From contig NZ_LT906441.1 of the NCBI RefSeq assembly GCF_900186975.1, positions 1,736,001 through 1,800,000 of the forward strand: a stretch of DNA of 64,000 bases, in the 5' to 3' direction. The stretch is from Cutibacterium granulosum. Its GTDB lineage: Bacteria; Actinomycetota; Actinomycetes; Propionibacteriales; Propionibacteriaceae. Position 1 is the first letter of the stretch. Each line of letters starts with the position of its first letter. Made by a program: the position numbers and the translations under genes. Below are positions 8,818 through 18,212 of the stretch, in pieces. Under the pieces are notes generated by a model, which saw only the letters and a list, made by a program, of their open reading frames with translations, had not been told where the DNA came from and did no database searches.

Positions 8818-10092
8818 ATGACACAATTCGACGTTGTCGATCTCATCCGCACCAAGCGTGGCGGCGGACGACTCACCCAGGAGGAAATCGACTGGCTCAT
8901 CGACGCCTACACCACTGGCACGATCGCCGATGAGCAGATGTCCGCCATGGCCATGGCGGTGTTCTTCCGCGGAATGGACGATGCTGAGTTGTCCCAGTGG
9001 ACCGACGCCATGATCGCCTCCGGCGACCGGATGGACTTCAGCGGTCTGTCACGTCCCACGGTCGACAAGCACTCCACCGGCGGGGTCGGCGACAAGATCA
9101 CCCTGCCCCTGGCTCCCTTGGTCGCCGCGTGCGGGGCAGCCGTGCCACAGCTGTCCGGACGGGGCCTGGGGCACACTGGCGGCACCCTGGACAAGATGGA
9201 GGCCATTCCCGGGTGGCGAGCGAACCTCACCCATGACGAGATGATGCGTCAGCTCGAGGAGGTCGGGGCCGTCGTGTGCGCTGCCGGGCCCGGGCTGGCA
9301 CCGGCCGACAAGAAGCTCTACGCCCTGCGCGACGTCACCGGGACCGTGGAGTCGATCCCCCTCATCGCAAGCTCCATCATGAGCAAGAAGATCGCCGAGG
9401 GCACCGACGCGCTCGTCCTCGACGTCAAGACCGGTTCGGGTGCCTTCATGAAGACCGAGGAGGACTCCCGGGAGTTGGCGCGTCGGCTGGTGGGGCTGGG
9501 CAAGGCTGCTGGCGTGAACACCAGCGCGCTCATCACCCGGATGGACGTACCTCTGGGGTACGCCTGCGGCAACGGCATCGAGGTCGCCGAGGCCATCGAG
9601 GTACTTGCCGGTGGCGGCCCGTCCGACGTCGTCGAGCTCACGGTGGCCCTGGCCCGGCGGATGGTCGAGGCCGCGGGTCTGGACGCCGACCCGGAGCAGG
9701 TGCTGGCCTCCGGGGCGGCCATGGACGTGTGGCGTGCGATGATCCGTGCCCAGGGCGGGGACCCGGATGCCGCACTGCCCATCGCCAAGCACTCCGATGA
9801 TCTGCACGCGCCCCATGACGGCGTCGTCACCGACATCGATGCCATGAGCGTCGGCATCGCCGCATGGCGTCTGGGGGCCGGACGGGCGCGCAAGGAGGAT
9901 CCGGTTCAAGCTGCTGCCGGCGTGCTGTTGCGGGTACGCCCCGGCGACCGGGTGGTGACCGGGCAGCCGCTGGCGACCCTGCTCACCGACGCCCCCGAGG
10001 CCGTCGACCGGGCCCGGGCGGCACTCGAGGGAGCCTTCACCCTGGGGGATTCATCTGATTGCCGGCCGATCGTCGTGGGACACGTGGACTGA
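8818..10092 (+). CDS. deoA: Thymidine phosphorylase DeoA
   Basis: DeoA cleaves thymidine with phosphate to thymine and deoxyribose-1-phosphate in pyrimidine salvage. The 424-residue product has the usual length and the family signature KHSTGGVGDKITL near residue 80, SGRGLGHTGGTLDKMEA near 115, DVKTGSGAFM near 200 and a C-terminal pyrimidine-nucleoside-phosphorylase domain. It overlaps the downstream metallophosphatase by one base (TGATG), which implies coupled translation. Divergent from the FAH-family gene. Confidence 0.95.
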   Translation: MTQFDVVDLIRTKRGGGRLTQEEIDWLIDAYTTGTIADEQMSAMAMAVFFRGMDDAELSQWTDAMIASGDRMDFSGLSRPTVDKHSTGGVGDKITLPLAPLVAACGAAVPQLSGRGLGHTGGTLDKMEAIPGWRANLTHDEMMRQLEEVGAVVCAAGPGLAPADKKLYALRDVTGTVESIPLIASSIMSKKIAEGTDALVLDVKTGSGAFMKTEEDSRELARRLVGLGKAAGVNTSALITRMDVPLGYACGNGIEVAEAIEVLAGGGPSDVVELTVALARRMVEAAGLDADPEQVLASGAAMDVWRAMIRAQGGDPDAALPIAKHSDDLHAPHDGVVTDIDAMSVGIAAWRLGAGRARKEDPVQAAAGVLLRVRPGDRVVTGQPLATLLTDAPEAVDRARAALEGAFTLGDSSDCRPIVVGHVD

Positions 10093-11564
10093 TGTTCCTG
10101 TCCGATCCACTTCTGCTGTGGCCCGATGCACACGGCGTCGACGTCGTCTGGTTCACCACCGAGGCGGGCGCACGTCACGTCGTCGAGCTGGACGACGGAC
10201 GCCGGATTCCGGCCACCACGACGAGACTCACCCGGATGGATCGTGCCGTGCATCGACACCGGGCCCGGGTGGGCGGGCTGCAAGCCGGTGGCCTGGGGTA
10301 TCGGGTCATCAGCGATGGCCAGGCCTCACCGCGTTTCACCCTGCGTCCTGCCCCTGGCAAGGGGTCGAGGGTGCGACTGCTCATCACCAGCGACCACCAG
10401 GCCAAACCCCACACCGCTGCGAACATGGAACTGGCCGCGGCCACGGTCGGCCCCGTCGACGCCGTCATCATGCCCGGTGATCTGGTCAATTCCCCGGACC
10501 GGGCGGCAGACTGGTTCGGTCCGCACCCCAGCGCTGAGGACGATGCCGAGATTCGGCAGTTCCTGCCGATCATGCAGGGCCGAGCACGCAGCACCGCTGC
10601 CAACGGCAGGGCGTACCGTGGTGCGCCACTGGTGCAGAACGTCCCCCTGTATCCGGCCATCGGCAACCACGAGGTGTCTGGGGAGCTCGGACCGAGCAGT
10701 TGTTCGATCGACTCCTACCGGCAGATCACCGGTGCCAGACCGTGGTACGCCGTCACCATCGGCAATGTGCGTCTCATCACCCTGTTCGTGGCACGAATGT
10801 GGCGTGGGTTCGACGTGAACGCCGACCCCCGGGCCCGGCAACGCAGCCGCTACCAGGAGGCGAGTGCCGACGTCGGAGATCCGCAACGCCACGGCCGGGG
10901 ATGTTTCATCCACGAGTCGATCGCCCCCGGCTCCCCACAATGGCAGTGGCTGGTTGACGAACTCGACTCGCCGCAACGCAGAGCGGCGCGCTACACCGTC
11001 GTCCAGATGCACGAGGGGCCGCACGGGCTCGGGGAGAACCTCACTCCCCCATTCGCCGATCCCCAACGCCATGACGAGTACGACGACACGGGCGAACTGA
11101 TCGGCATCCGGTACGACTACGACCAGCGTGACAATCCGCTGCTCAACCACCTGTGTCCGCTGCTGGAGGAGGCCGGGGTGCAGTTGGTCGCGAGCGGCCA
11201 CTCACACCTGTGGAATCGGTTCTGCAGCGGTGACACCCACTACTTCGAGGGGTCGAACACCGGCAACTCCTACGGGGCGTACACGACGGCCCAAAAAGTC
11301 TGGCGGCACGTACCACCAGAACCATGGCAGGTCGGCAACTACAGTGCCGCCGACGATCCCGGTGGTCTCACCCCGCAGGTGCCCACCGTCCATCCCCTGC
11401 ACGACGCACATGGTGCACTGCTGCCCTACGTCGCCAGCGATGACCACGTCGTCTTCCAGCTGCTCGACACCGGCACCGGAGTGCTCACCAGCTGGATCGC
11501 CGACATGACCCAGGAGGAACCGACACCGGTGGTCCTTGATCGGTTCACCCTCACCTCGAGCTGA
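10092..11564 (+). CDS. Calcineurin-like metallophosphoesterase
   Basis: This 490-residue protein has the metallophosphatase motifs in order: ITSDHQAK (a variant of the DxH motif) near residue 100, MPGDLVNS (GDxxx), AIGNHEVSGE (GNHE), MHEGPHG and ASGHSHLWNR (GHxH) near residue 370. About 95 residues of unknown fold precede the catalytic domain. No signal peptide is visible, so it is probably cytosolic. The start ATG overlaps the deoA stop, which suggests a role near nucleoside metabolism, but the substrate is inference only. An upstream in-frame start at 10059 lies inside deoA and was not used. Confidence 0.85.
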   Translation: MFLSDPLLLWPDAHGVDVVWFTTEAGARHVVELDDGRRIPATTTRLTRMDRAVHRHRARVGGLQAGGLGYRVISDGQASPRFTLRPAPGKGSRVRLLITSDHQAKPHTAANMELAAATVGPVDAVIMPGDLVNSPDRAADWFGPHPSAEDDAEIRQFLPIMQGRARSTAANGRAYRGAPLVQNVPLYPAIGNHEVSGELGPSSCSIDSYRQITGARPWYAVTIGNVRLITLFVARMWRGFDVNADPRARQRSRYQEASADVGDPQRHGRGCFIHESIAPGSPQWQWLVDELDSPQRRAARYTVVQMHEGPHGLGENLTPPFADPQRHDEYDDTGELIGIRYDYDQRDNPLLNHLCPLLEEAGVQLVASGHSHLWNRFCSGDTHYFEGSNTGNSYGAYTTAQKVWRHVPPEPWQVGNYSAADDPGGLTPQVPTVHPLHDAHGALLPYVASDDHVVFQLLDTGTGVLTSWIADMTQEEPTPVVLDRFTLTSS

Positions 11565-11771
11565 GGCCCGCGCCCGACTGGGACGTGCCGCACTGGAGGA
11601 CGGCGCTGAACTCCGGCAGGACCGGCCGAGGGGCAGGCACCGGTCTGGCACCCATCCGATGCGCCTCTCAGCCCGATGCACCCCTCTGCCCTCGTGGGGC
11701 GGAGAATCTGGTTCGCGGCCTGGACTGGTCGGGATCGAGCCCTCCGACCGATCCCGGTCGGTCTCGGTGAC

Positions 11772-12872
11772 TCAGCAGACCTTCTGGGTCCAGCCGTAGG
11801 GATCCTCGACGCGGCCGAACTGGATGTCGAGCAGCCTCTGGCGGATCGTCATCGTCACCTCTCCAATGGGTGAGGGCAGCTCGAATCGTCCGTTCTCGTC
11901 GACCAGGGCGCCGATCGGGGTGACGACAGCAGCCGTGCCGCAGGCAAAGGCCTCCTGGACCGTCCCGGCACGCACCGCGTCGTGGAGCTCGTCGATGGAG
12001 ATCCTGCGTTCCACCGGCACCAGATCCAGGTCATGGGCCAGCCGGAGGATGGACTTGCGGGTGATGCCGGACAGAATGCTTCCGGTGAGCTCCGGAGTGA
12101 GGAGTCGGCCATCATTGGTGACGGCCATGAAGTTCATGCCACCGAGCTCCTCGATCCAGGTGTGCTCGACGGCGTCGAGGAAGAGCACCTGGGCGCACCC
12201 GCGATCCTGCGCGGCAAGTTGTGCAGTGAGCGAGGCGGCGTAGTTGCCGCCACACTTGGCGGCACCGGTACCACCGGGAACGGCACGCACCTCGTGACGC
12301 TCCACCCAGATGTCGACGGCACGCACCCCGTCGGAGAAGTATGCGCCGACCGGGGAGCCGAGGATGGCGAACCGCACCTTGCCAGCTGGCGCGACCCCCA
12401 GGAAGTCGTCATTGGCGAACATCACCGGTCGCAGGTAGAGGCTCTTCTCACCCGAACCCGGGTCGGGGACCCAGCGTGCGTCGGTGGCAACGAGTTGACG
12501 TACCGCCGTGAGGAAGTCCTCCTCGGGCAGGTGCGGCAGTGCGAGTCGTGTGGCCGAGGCGTTGAACCGCCGTGCGTTCTCATCGGGGCGAAACAGCCAC
12601 ACCGAGCCGTCCGCATGGCGATAGGCCTTGAGTCCCTCGAAGATCTCCTGAGCGTAGTGAAGCACGGCATTGGCAGGGTTCACCGCAAGGGGCTGGTAGT
12701 CCGTGATCGCGTCACCGGACCAGCCGTTGGAGACGGTCCAATCGGCGACCGCCATGTGGTCACTGACCTGTTCGCCGAAGTGCTGGCCAATCTTGGGAGC
12801 GGCGTGAATCTCGTCGATCCGTTCCTGGTCAGACCAATGGGGACGATCCGGGGCAGCAAAACTCAAAGTCAT
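11772..12872 (-). CDS. ilvE: Branched-chain amino acid aminotransferase
   Basis: IlvE is a PLP-dependent class IV aminotransferase that interconverts branched-chain 2-oxo acids with leucine, isoleucine and valine. The 366-residue product shows YAQEIFEGLKAYRH near residue 75, the catalytic lysine in GGTGAAKCGGNYAAS near residue 200, and GTAAVVTPIG near the C-terminus, all typical of BCAT proteins. The ATG at 12872 was chosen. A GTG three codons earlier abuts a probable -10 box (TATAGC), so it would be upstream of the transcript start. The next gene upstream encodes the KARI-like protein. Confidence 0.94.
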   Translation of the reverse strand: MTLSFAAPDRPHWSDQERIDEIHAAPKIGQHFGEQVSDHMAVADWTVSNGWSGDAITDYQPLAVNPANAVLHYAQEIFEGLKAYRHADGSVWLFRPDENARRFNASATRLALPHLPEEDFLTAVRQLVATDARWVPDPGSGEKSLYLRPVMFANDDFLGVAPAGKVRFAILGSPVGAYFSDGVRAVDIWVERHEVRAVPGGTGAAKCGGNYAASLTAQLAAQDRGCAQVLFLDAVEHTWIEELGGMNFMAVTNDGRLLTPELTGSILSGITRKSILRLAHDLDLVPVERRISIDELHDAVRAGTVQEAFACGTAAVVTPIGALVDENGRFELPSPIGEVTMTIRQRLLDIQFGRVEDPYGWTQKVC

Positions 12873-13001
12873 GGTCGTCACGCTATACCTTGACCCCGCC
12901 CATGCCGGACAGTTCGTATGACGGACACCGTGATCAGCTCCGGACAGCCCAGCCGCTCGAACGATGGTCGAGGCAGGGGCTCGGGCCAGGGACGGGAGCG
13001 A

Positions 13002-13970
13002 TCAGCGACCGGGGCAGGGACGGATTCGCTCGTCCGTGCTCACCAGCTGGTGACTGGCGTGCTCGGCGCGCAGCCGGGCGAGCTCGGGGGCACCGGCATC
13101 CTGATCGGCACGGAACCGGTTGGCGAACTGACCCGAACCGATGTCGTCGAGGACCGCCTTCATGGCAGCTCGGACGTGTCCGTCGATCACTCTCGTGCCA
13201 GCCAGCAGACTGCCGTACTCGGCGGTGGCGTCCTGTGAGGTGTTTCCCTGCCCTTCCGTCATCTGATTCATGACGTCCTTGAGCACGTGCCGCATCTCGA
13301 GGTGGGCCACCTCGGGCTGGCACCCGGCCTGGACCAGCGTCTCGAAACCCATCTGCACCAACTGTGCCAGACCGCCGTGCACCACCTGCTCGCTGAACAG
13401 CTCGGCCTGGGTCTGCTCACCCATCGTCGTGGCGAAGGCGTCGTTCCGCAGCCCGCCGATGGCCTTGGTGTAGGCCTTGGCGAGGTCCCATGCCCGACCG
13501 GTCGCGTCCTGGTGGACGCCGAGCAGGGCCGGGACGGCGTGTCCGTCCTCGTAGTGACGCCGCATCGTCGCACCGGACTCCTCGACCGCCACCAGACAGA
13601 CGTCCACCCCGCGAGGCGGCTCAACCTGCCCGAAGTGCACGCTGAAACCGCGTGGAAACACGAGGGCATCACCATCGCCCAGGTGGGCAGCAATGTGCTC
13701 GGCGTAGATCGTGGGGATCTGCTCGTCGGCGAGCAGAACGGCGATGACGTCGGCCTCCTGGCAGGCCTGGGTAATCGACATCACCGGCAACCCCTCGGCC
13801 TGGGCAGCAGGAATGCCGCTGGAGCCCGGGGCCAGACCGACCCGCACATCCACCCCGGAGTCACGCAGGTTGAGGCAGTGGGCGCGAGCCTCGGGCCCGA
13901 ACCCGATGACGGCGACCTCCCGGTCCTGGATCATGGAGAGATCGGCATCCCCGGAATGGATGGCGGCCAT
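13002..13970 (-). CDS. Ketol-acid reductoisomerase-like protein with altered active site
   Basis: The 322-residue product aligns along its whole length with class I ketol-acid reductoisomerases (IlvC): N-terminal Rossmann domain (residues 1-180) and C-terminal knotted domain including VIDGHVRAAM. Key residues are changed. The nucleotide loop is GFGPEARAH instead of GYGSQGHAH. The catalytic His before GF is Arg (R107), the KGPG lysine is Glu (E130), the first metal-ligand Asp is Glu (E190), the HE glutamate is Val (V229) and the substrate Ser before TAE is replaced (D247). E194 and E225 remain. By family knowledge this should not work as IlvC. GAAGGAG before the ATG at 13970 shows it is expressed. 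Its role is unknown. Confidence 0.8.
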   Translation of the reverse strand: MAAIHSGDADLSMIQDREVAVIGFGPEARAHCLNLRDSGVDVRVGLAPGSSGIPAAQAEGLPVMSITQACQEADVIAVLLADEQIPTIYAEHIAAHLGDGDALVFPRGFSVHFGQVEPPRGVDVCLVAVEESGATMRRHYEDGHAVPALLGVHQDATGRAWDLAKAYTKAIGGLRNDAFATTMGEQTQAELFSEQVVHGGLAQLVQMGFETLVQAGCQPEVAHLEMRHVLKDVMNQMTEGQGNTSQDATAEYGSLLAGTRVIDGHVRAAMKAVLDDIGSGQFANRFRADQDAGAPELARLRAEHASHQLVSTDERIRPCPGR

Positions 13971-13990
13971 GGATGTCTCCTTCGTTGACG

Positions 13991-14386
13991 TCAGCTGCAC
14001 AGCTGGGCGTGGATCTCGTCGACCGGACGCATCGGCAGTTGGGTACGCACATGCGACATGCCCGGCTCGCTCTCGTAGCGCGGGATGACGTGGACGTGCA
14101 GGTGATCGACGCTCTGACCGGCCACGGTACCGCTGTTGACGAGCAGGTTGACCCCGCTGGCTCCGAGTTTGTCGACGAGGATGTGGGCAACCTTCGTCAC
14201 CATGGGCATGATGCGGGCCAGCTCGCCCTCGTCGTCAAGGGCGGAGGTGACGTGGTGACGCGGCACGACCAGGGTGTGGCCCTCCTGGGCAGGACTCACG
14301 TCGAGGAAGGCGAGGCTGACGTCGTCGCTGGCAACCTGCCGTGACTCGACGTCACCGGAGATGATGGAACAGAAAAGGCAATCCAT
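13991..14386 (-). CDS. HIT-family hydrolase/nucleotidyltransferase
   Basis: This 131-residue protein has the HIT motif HLHVHVIPR near residue 100 and the N-terminal CLFCSIISGD found in HinT-like proteins, which hydrolyse adenosine phosphoramidates or related nucleotides. The frame stays open upstream into hisF, but the ATG at 14386 with GAAGGGG ahead matches the family start. It ends about 20 bp before the KARI-like gene and probably shares a transcript with it. Confidence 0.9.
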   Translation of the reverse strand: MDCLFCSIISGDVESRQVASDDVSLAFLDVSPAQEGHTLVVPRHHVTSALDDEGELARIMPMVTKVAHILVDKLGASGVNLLVNSGTVAGQSVDHLHVHVIPRYESEPGMSHVRTQLPMRPVDEIHAQLCS

Positions 14387-14423
14387 GCCCCTTCTTTTAC
14401 CAGAGTTTTCGGTGCGGCGAGGG

Positions 14424-15185
14424 TCAACGCACCTCGAATCCTGCTGCGCGCAGCGCATCCTTGACCTCGGCAATGGTGAGCCTGCCGTAGTGGAACACCG
14501 AGGCAGCCAGCACGGCATCGGCACCGGCTCGGGCGGCCTGCACGAAGTGGTCTGCGGTTCCGGCACCGCCCGAGGCCACCAGCGGGACGTCCACGGCGTC
14601 TCGCAGTGCCTCGATCATCTCCAGGTCGAATCCAGCCGTGGTGCCATCGGCATCCATCGAGTTGAGCAGAATCTCCCCCGCCCCCAGATCCACGGCACGG
14701 CGAGCCCACTCGACGGCGTCCAGACCAGCGGCACGGCTGCCCCCGTGGGTGGTGACGCCGAAACCGGAAGGCTGGCCCGCCTCCCGTCGGGCGTCCAGCG
14801 ACAGGGTGACCACCTGGTTTCCGAATCGGTCGGCAATCGTGGCGATGACGCTCGGATCGGCGATGGCCGCGGTGTTGATGCTCACCTTGTCGGCGCCGTG
14901 GCGCAGCAGGGCGTCGACGTCGTCCACGGTGCGCACTCCCCCGCCCACCGTGAGTGGGATGAACACCGTGTTGGCGCACCTCGTCACGAGTTGCATGGTG
15001 GTACGTCGTCCCTGCTCGGAGGCCGAGATGTCGAGGAAGGTGAGTTCGTCCACCCCCTGCTCGCCATAGCTGCGAGCCATCCCCACCGGATCGCCCGCAT
15101 CGCGCAGACCGGTGAAGTTCACCCCCTTGACGACGCGACCGTCCTTGACGTCCAAGCACGCGATGACGCGCAGCGCAACACCCAT
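14424..15185 (-). CDS. hisF: Imidazole glycerol phosphate synthase subunit HisF
   Basis: HisF is the cyclase half of imidazole-glycerol-phosphate synthase; with HisH it makes IGP and AICAR in histidine synthesis. The 253-residue TIM barrel carries the two catalytic aspartates in [15 protein letters not shown] (N-terminus) and [11 protein letters not shown] (middle). Phosphate-binding loops LTVGGGVR and VASGGAG are also visible. Other his genes in the window (hisG, hisE) lie 40 kb away, so the pathway is split. Confidence 0.95.
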   Translation of the reverse strand: MGVALRVIACLDVKDGRVVKGVNFTGLRDAGDPVGMARSYGEQGVDELTFLDISASEQGRRTTMQLVTRCANTVFIPLTVGGGVRTVDDVDALLRHGADKVSINTAAIADPSVIATIADRFGNQVVTLSLDARREAGQPSGFGVTTHGGSRAAGLDAVEWARRAVDLGAGEILLNSMDADGTTAGFDLEMIEALRDAVDVPLVASGGAGTADHFVQAARAGADAVLAASVFHYGRLTIAEVKDALRAAGFEVR

Positions 15186-15321
15186 GTCCGAACCCTACTG
15201 CCAGCCGAGCAGTATTCGCCCCAGCTCCGCAGGGTGGGACGACGTCCACGGATGGTATGCCCCAGGCCTCACCCGAGCCAGACCGGTGAACGGCGGCGAC
15301 GTCTGCCGCTGACGGAGCGTC

Positions 15322-18156
15322 TCAGCCCTCGTCACGGTCCAGGACGACGACGCCACGTTGGATGGCACCCACCACCTGCCGGCAGGTGTGGGCCAACTCG
15401 TCGTCCACCCCGGATCGGGAGATCTGCCCGGCGAGATCGGCCACCTGACGTGCCTGCCGTACGAAGTCCCCCGCACTGCCGCCCTCGCTGAGGACGACGT
15501 CGAGCCCGGCTCCGCACACCCAGGCGTGGATCGTCTCGGCGAAGCCGATGTCCAGGTCACGGCGCGGCTCCAGTCGTTGATCGCGTTCCAGACGCCCCAC
15601 CCGGGCACGTACCGCACGAAGCCTGCTCTCGGCTCGTTCGCTCTCATGGGTCGGCATGCGCATCATCCGGCCTCGATCCCCCGGCCGGGACTCGTGGACC
15701 AGGGTGGAGAGCACGGCAGCGAGATCTGCCGGGTCCAGTTCGTCGAAGATCCCCTCCCCGATGGCCTCGCAGGTCACCAGGTCCAGCTCGGAGTAGATGC
15801 GCGAGAGCATCTGACCACGGTCGGTGACCTGGTGCCCGTCGTCGGCCAGATACCCCAGGGCCTCCAGCACCAGACAGATGCGGTCGAACCGGGTCGCGAT
15901 GGAGGTGGTGCGGCTGCGCGCCTTGGCCTGGGCCTTGTCCCGGGCACGTTGCAGGCGCATGGCACGTTCGGCGAATCGCGCATGGGTCTCACGATCTGGG
16001 CACTGGTGGCACGGATGGGTGCGGATCGTCGCCCGCAGACGGGCTATCTCATCGGCCAGGTCGGTGTCTGGCCGCGCCTTGTGGCGTCGGTCCGGTCTCG
16101 GAGGTTCCAGACGGGCCGTTGCCGCGTCGAGGTCTCGCCCCAGTGCTCGTCTGGCGGCCGCATTGCCGGGATGGAAGTGTTTGGGGACGTGGATTCCCGC
16201 CATCCGGTGCACCGGGGCGTCGATGTCGTCATTGCCCAGGGTGACGACCGTGTGCCCCTCGACCATCGCCATCACCCGGATCGACGCCGTTCGTCCACCA
16301 CGTCGTCTGGCATCCAGCACCACTGCCCAGCCGGCATGTGGCCCGCTGGGCACGGCGATGACATCTCCCACCCCGAGTTCGCACACCGAGTCGAGGATCT
16401 CGGCCCGGGCCCCACCGCGGCGTGCCCTGGCCTGTTCCGCCTCCAACTGGGAGATCTTCTCACGCATCGCGGCGTACTCGGTGAAGTCACCCAGCTCGCA
16501 GTGTGCTGCTGCGAGGTAGTCGGAGATGGCCTGTTCGTCCTCACGACTCAGCCCGGCCCGCGCACCAATCCGACGGTCGGTCTGGAACTGGGCGAAGGAG
16601 TGCACGAGAAGATCGACGGCCTGGTCACGGCCCATCGAGTGCACCAGGTTGACGGCCATGTTGTAGGTGGGCTCGAATGCCGACCGGAGTGGATAGGTGC
16701 GTCGGGACGCCAGTCCGGCCACGGCTCGCGGATCCATCCCGGGCTGCCAGCAGACGACGGCATGCCCTTGGGTGTCGATGCCGCGTCGACCCGCCCGGCC
16801 GGTGAGCTGGGTGTACTCACCTGCGGTGATGTCGGCGTGGGTCTGGCCGTTGTACTTGACGAGTTTCTCCAGGACGACGGTTCGTGCCGGCATGTTGATT
16901 CCCAGGGCGAGGGTCTCGGTGGCGACGACGACCTTGAGCAGACCACGGACGAATGCCTCCTCCACCACGGCCTTCTGCACCGGAAGCAGGCCGGCGTGAT
17001 GGGCGGCAAGCCCCCGCTCCAGATGTGACACGAAGACGTCCCATCCCAGGGCCCGTCTCTCCTCGACGCCCAGCGAGTCGCCGTAGGATTCGGCGATCCG
17101 GCGGATCTGTCCGGCCTCGTACTCACTGGTGAGGACGATGTCCTGATTGGCCAACTGGTGCACAGCGGCTTCGCAGCCCTTGCGGGAGAAGATGAAGATG
17201 ATGGCGGGAAGAAGCCGTGAACGACGAAGGGCCCGAACCACCTGGCCACGGCTCGGTGAGTTGCGCGGGGCTCGCTCGCGGTCCTGCCCGCGACCCCACT
17301 GGCCCCTGCCGCGATCCTTGCCCTGTCCTCCGTTCCTTGCATGTCCTCGATCCGTGTTACCCCGCCGGTTTCGTGACATCGAGGCTCCGCCGAACCGGCC
17401 GGAACCATAGGACACGGTCCTGCGGCCCCGACCCGAGCGGCCACGAGGTCGGCGGGCATCGTCGCGATGGTAGCGAGACTCCTGCTTGGCCAGACGAGTG
17501 AGCTCCGGGTTGACGTCATCACCCTGGGGATCGAAGAGATCGATGAGACCACCACGCACGGCGACGTGCTGGCTGAGCGGCACCGGACGTTCCTCCGAGA
17601 CGACGACACGCACGTCACCGCGCACCTCGTCGAGCCATTCGCCGAACTCCTCGGCATTGGACACCGTTGCCGACAGGGCAACCAGACGCACCGTCGGGTC
17701 CAGGCCAAGGATGACCTCCTCCCACACCGGGCCGCGAAACCGGTCCGCCAGGTAGTGCACCTCGTCCATGACGACCCATCCCAGCCCGACGAGGGTCGAC
17801 GAGCCGGCGTAGATCATGTTGCGCAGCACCTCGGTCGTCATGACGACGATGGGCGCCTCGGAGTTGACGGAGGCGTCCCCGGTGAGCAGCCCCACCGAGT
17901 CCGCGCCGTAGCGAGCGACGAGGTCGTGGTACTTCTGGTTGGACAGGGCCTTGATGGGGGTGGTGTAGAAACACTTGAGACCGGATTCCAAGGCCAGGAA
18001 GGTCGCGTACTCCCCCACGACCGTCTTCCCGGCACCAGTGGGAGCTGCGACGAGCACGCCGGCTCCCTCATCGAGGTGGTGGCAGCCCTGCAGCTGGTAG
18101 TCGTCCAGCTCGAAGGAGTAGGTGGACGCGAAACGGCTCAACGGGGAGGTGTCCAT
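15322..18156 (-). CDS. helY: DEAD/DEAH-box superfamily 2 helicase HelY (Ski2/Mtr4-like)
   Basis: This 944-residue Ski2-like helicase shows Walker A VAAPTGAGKTVVGEY near residue 40, DEVHYLADRFRG (DEVH box) near 135, LSATVSN (motif III), and LTGRAGRRGID (motif VI) near 465. A C-terminal DSHCT-type helical domain follows. Between the two RecA-like domains is an Arg/Gly-rich low-complexity insert of about 80 residues (DNA about 17230-17470), which is unusual and may bind RNA. The ATG at 18156 has GTGGAG ahead. The order pafB-pafC-tatA-tatC-helY matches Mycobacterium. Family members unwind RNA. Confidence 0.92.
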   Translation of the reverse strand: MDTSPLSRFASTYSFELDDYQLQGCHHLDEGAGVLVAAPTGAGKTVVGEYATFLALESGLKCFYTTPIKALSNQKYHDLVARYGADSVGLLTGDASVNSEAPIVVMTTEVLRNMIYAGSSTLVGLGWVVMDEVHYLADRFRGPVWEEVILGLDPTVRLVALSATVSNAEEFGEWLDEVRGDVRVVVSEERPVPLSQHVAVRGGLIDLFDPQGDDVNPELTRLAKQESRYHRDDARRPRGRSGRGRRTVSYGSGRFGGASMSRNRRGNTDRGHARNGGQGKDRGRGQWGRGQDRERAPRNSPSRGQVVRALRRSRLLPAIIFIFSRKGCEAAVHQLANQDIVLTSEYEAGQIRRIAESYGDSLGVEERRALGWDVFVSHLERGLAAHHAGLLPVQKAVVEEAFVRGLLKVVVATETLALGINMPARTVVLEKLVKYNGQTHADITAGEYTQLTGRAGRRGIDTQGHAVVCWQPGMDPRAVAGLASRRTYPLRSAFEPTYNMAVNLVHSMGRDQAVDLLVHSFAQFQTDRRIGARAGLSREDEQAISDYLAAAHCELGDFTEYAAMREKISQLEAEQARARRGGARAEILDSVCELGVGDVIAVPSGPHAGWAVVLDARRRGGRTASIRVMAMVEGHTVVTLGNDDIDAPVHRMAGIHVPKHFHPGNAAARRALGRDLDAATARLEPPRPDRRHKARPDTDLADEIARLRATIRTHPCHQCPDRETHARFAERAMRLQRARDKAQAKARSRTTSIATRFDRICLVLEALGYLADDGHQVTDRGQMLSRIYSELDLVTCEAIGEGIFDELDPADLAAVLSTLVHESRPGDRGRMMRMPTHESERAESRLRAVRARVGRLERDQRLEPRRDLDIGFAETIHAWVCGAGLDVVLSEGGSAGDFVRQARQVADLAGQISRSGVDDELAHTCRQVVGAIQRGVVVLDRDEG

Positions 18157-18212
18157 GGCTCCACGATATCCACGAGTCACCCGGCACGCGGTATCGCAAC
18201 GGCACCGGGCTC

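Noticed and set aside
13002-13970. Annotating the gene as a working ilvC
   Set aside because: Five of the standard active-site residues are replaced, so the functional name would mislead.
15358-17028. A 556-residue plus-strand reading frame inside helY
   Set aside because: It is antisense to the well-conserved helicase and contains no recognisable motif. Long antisense frames are expected at this GC content.
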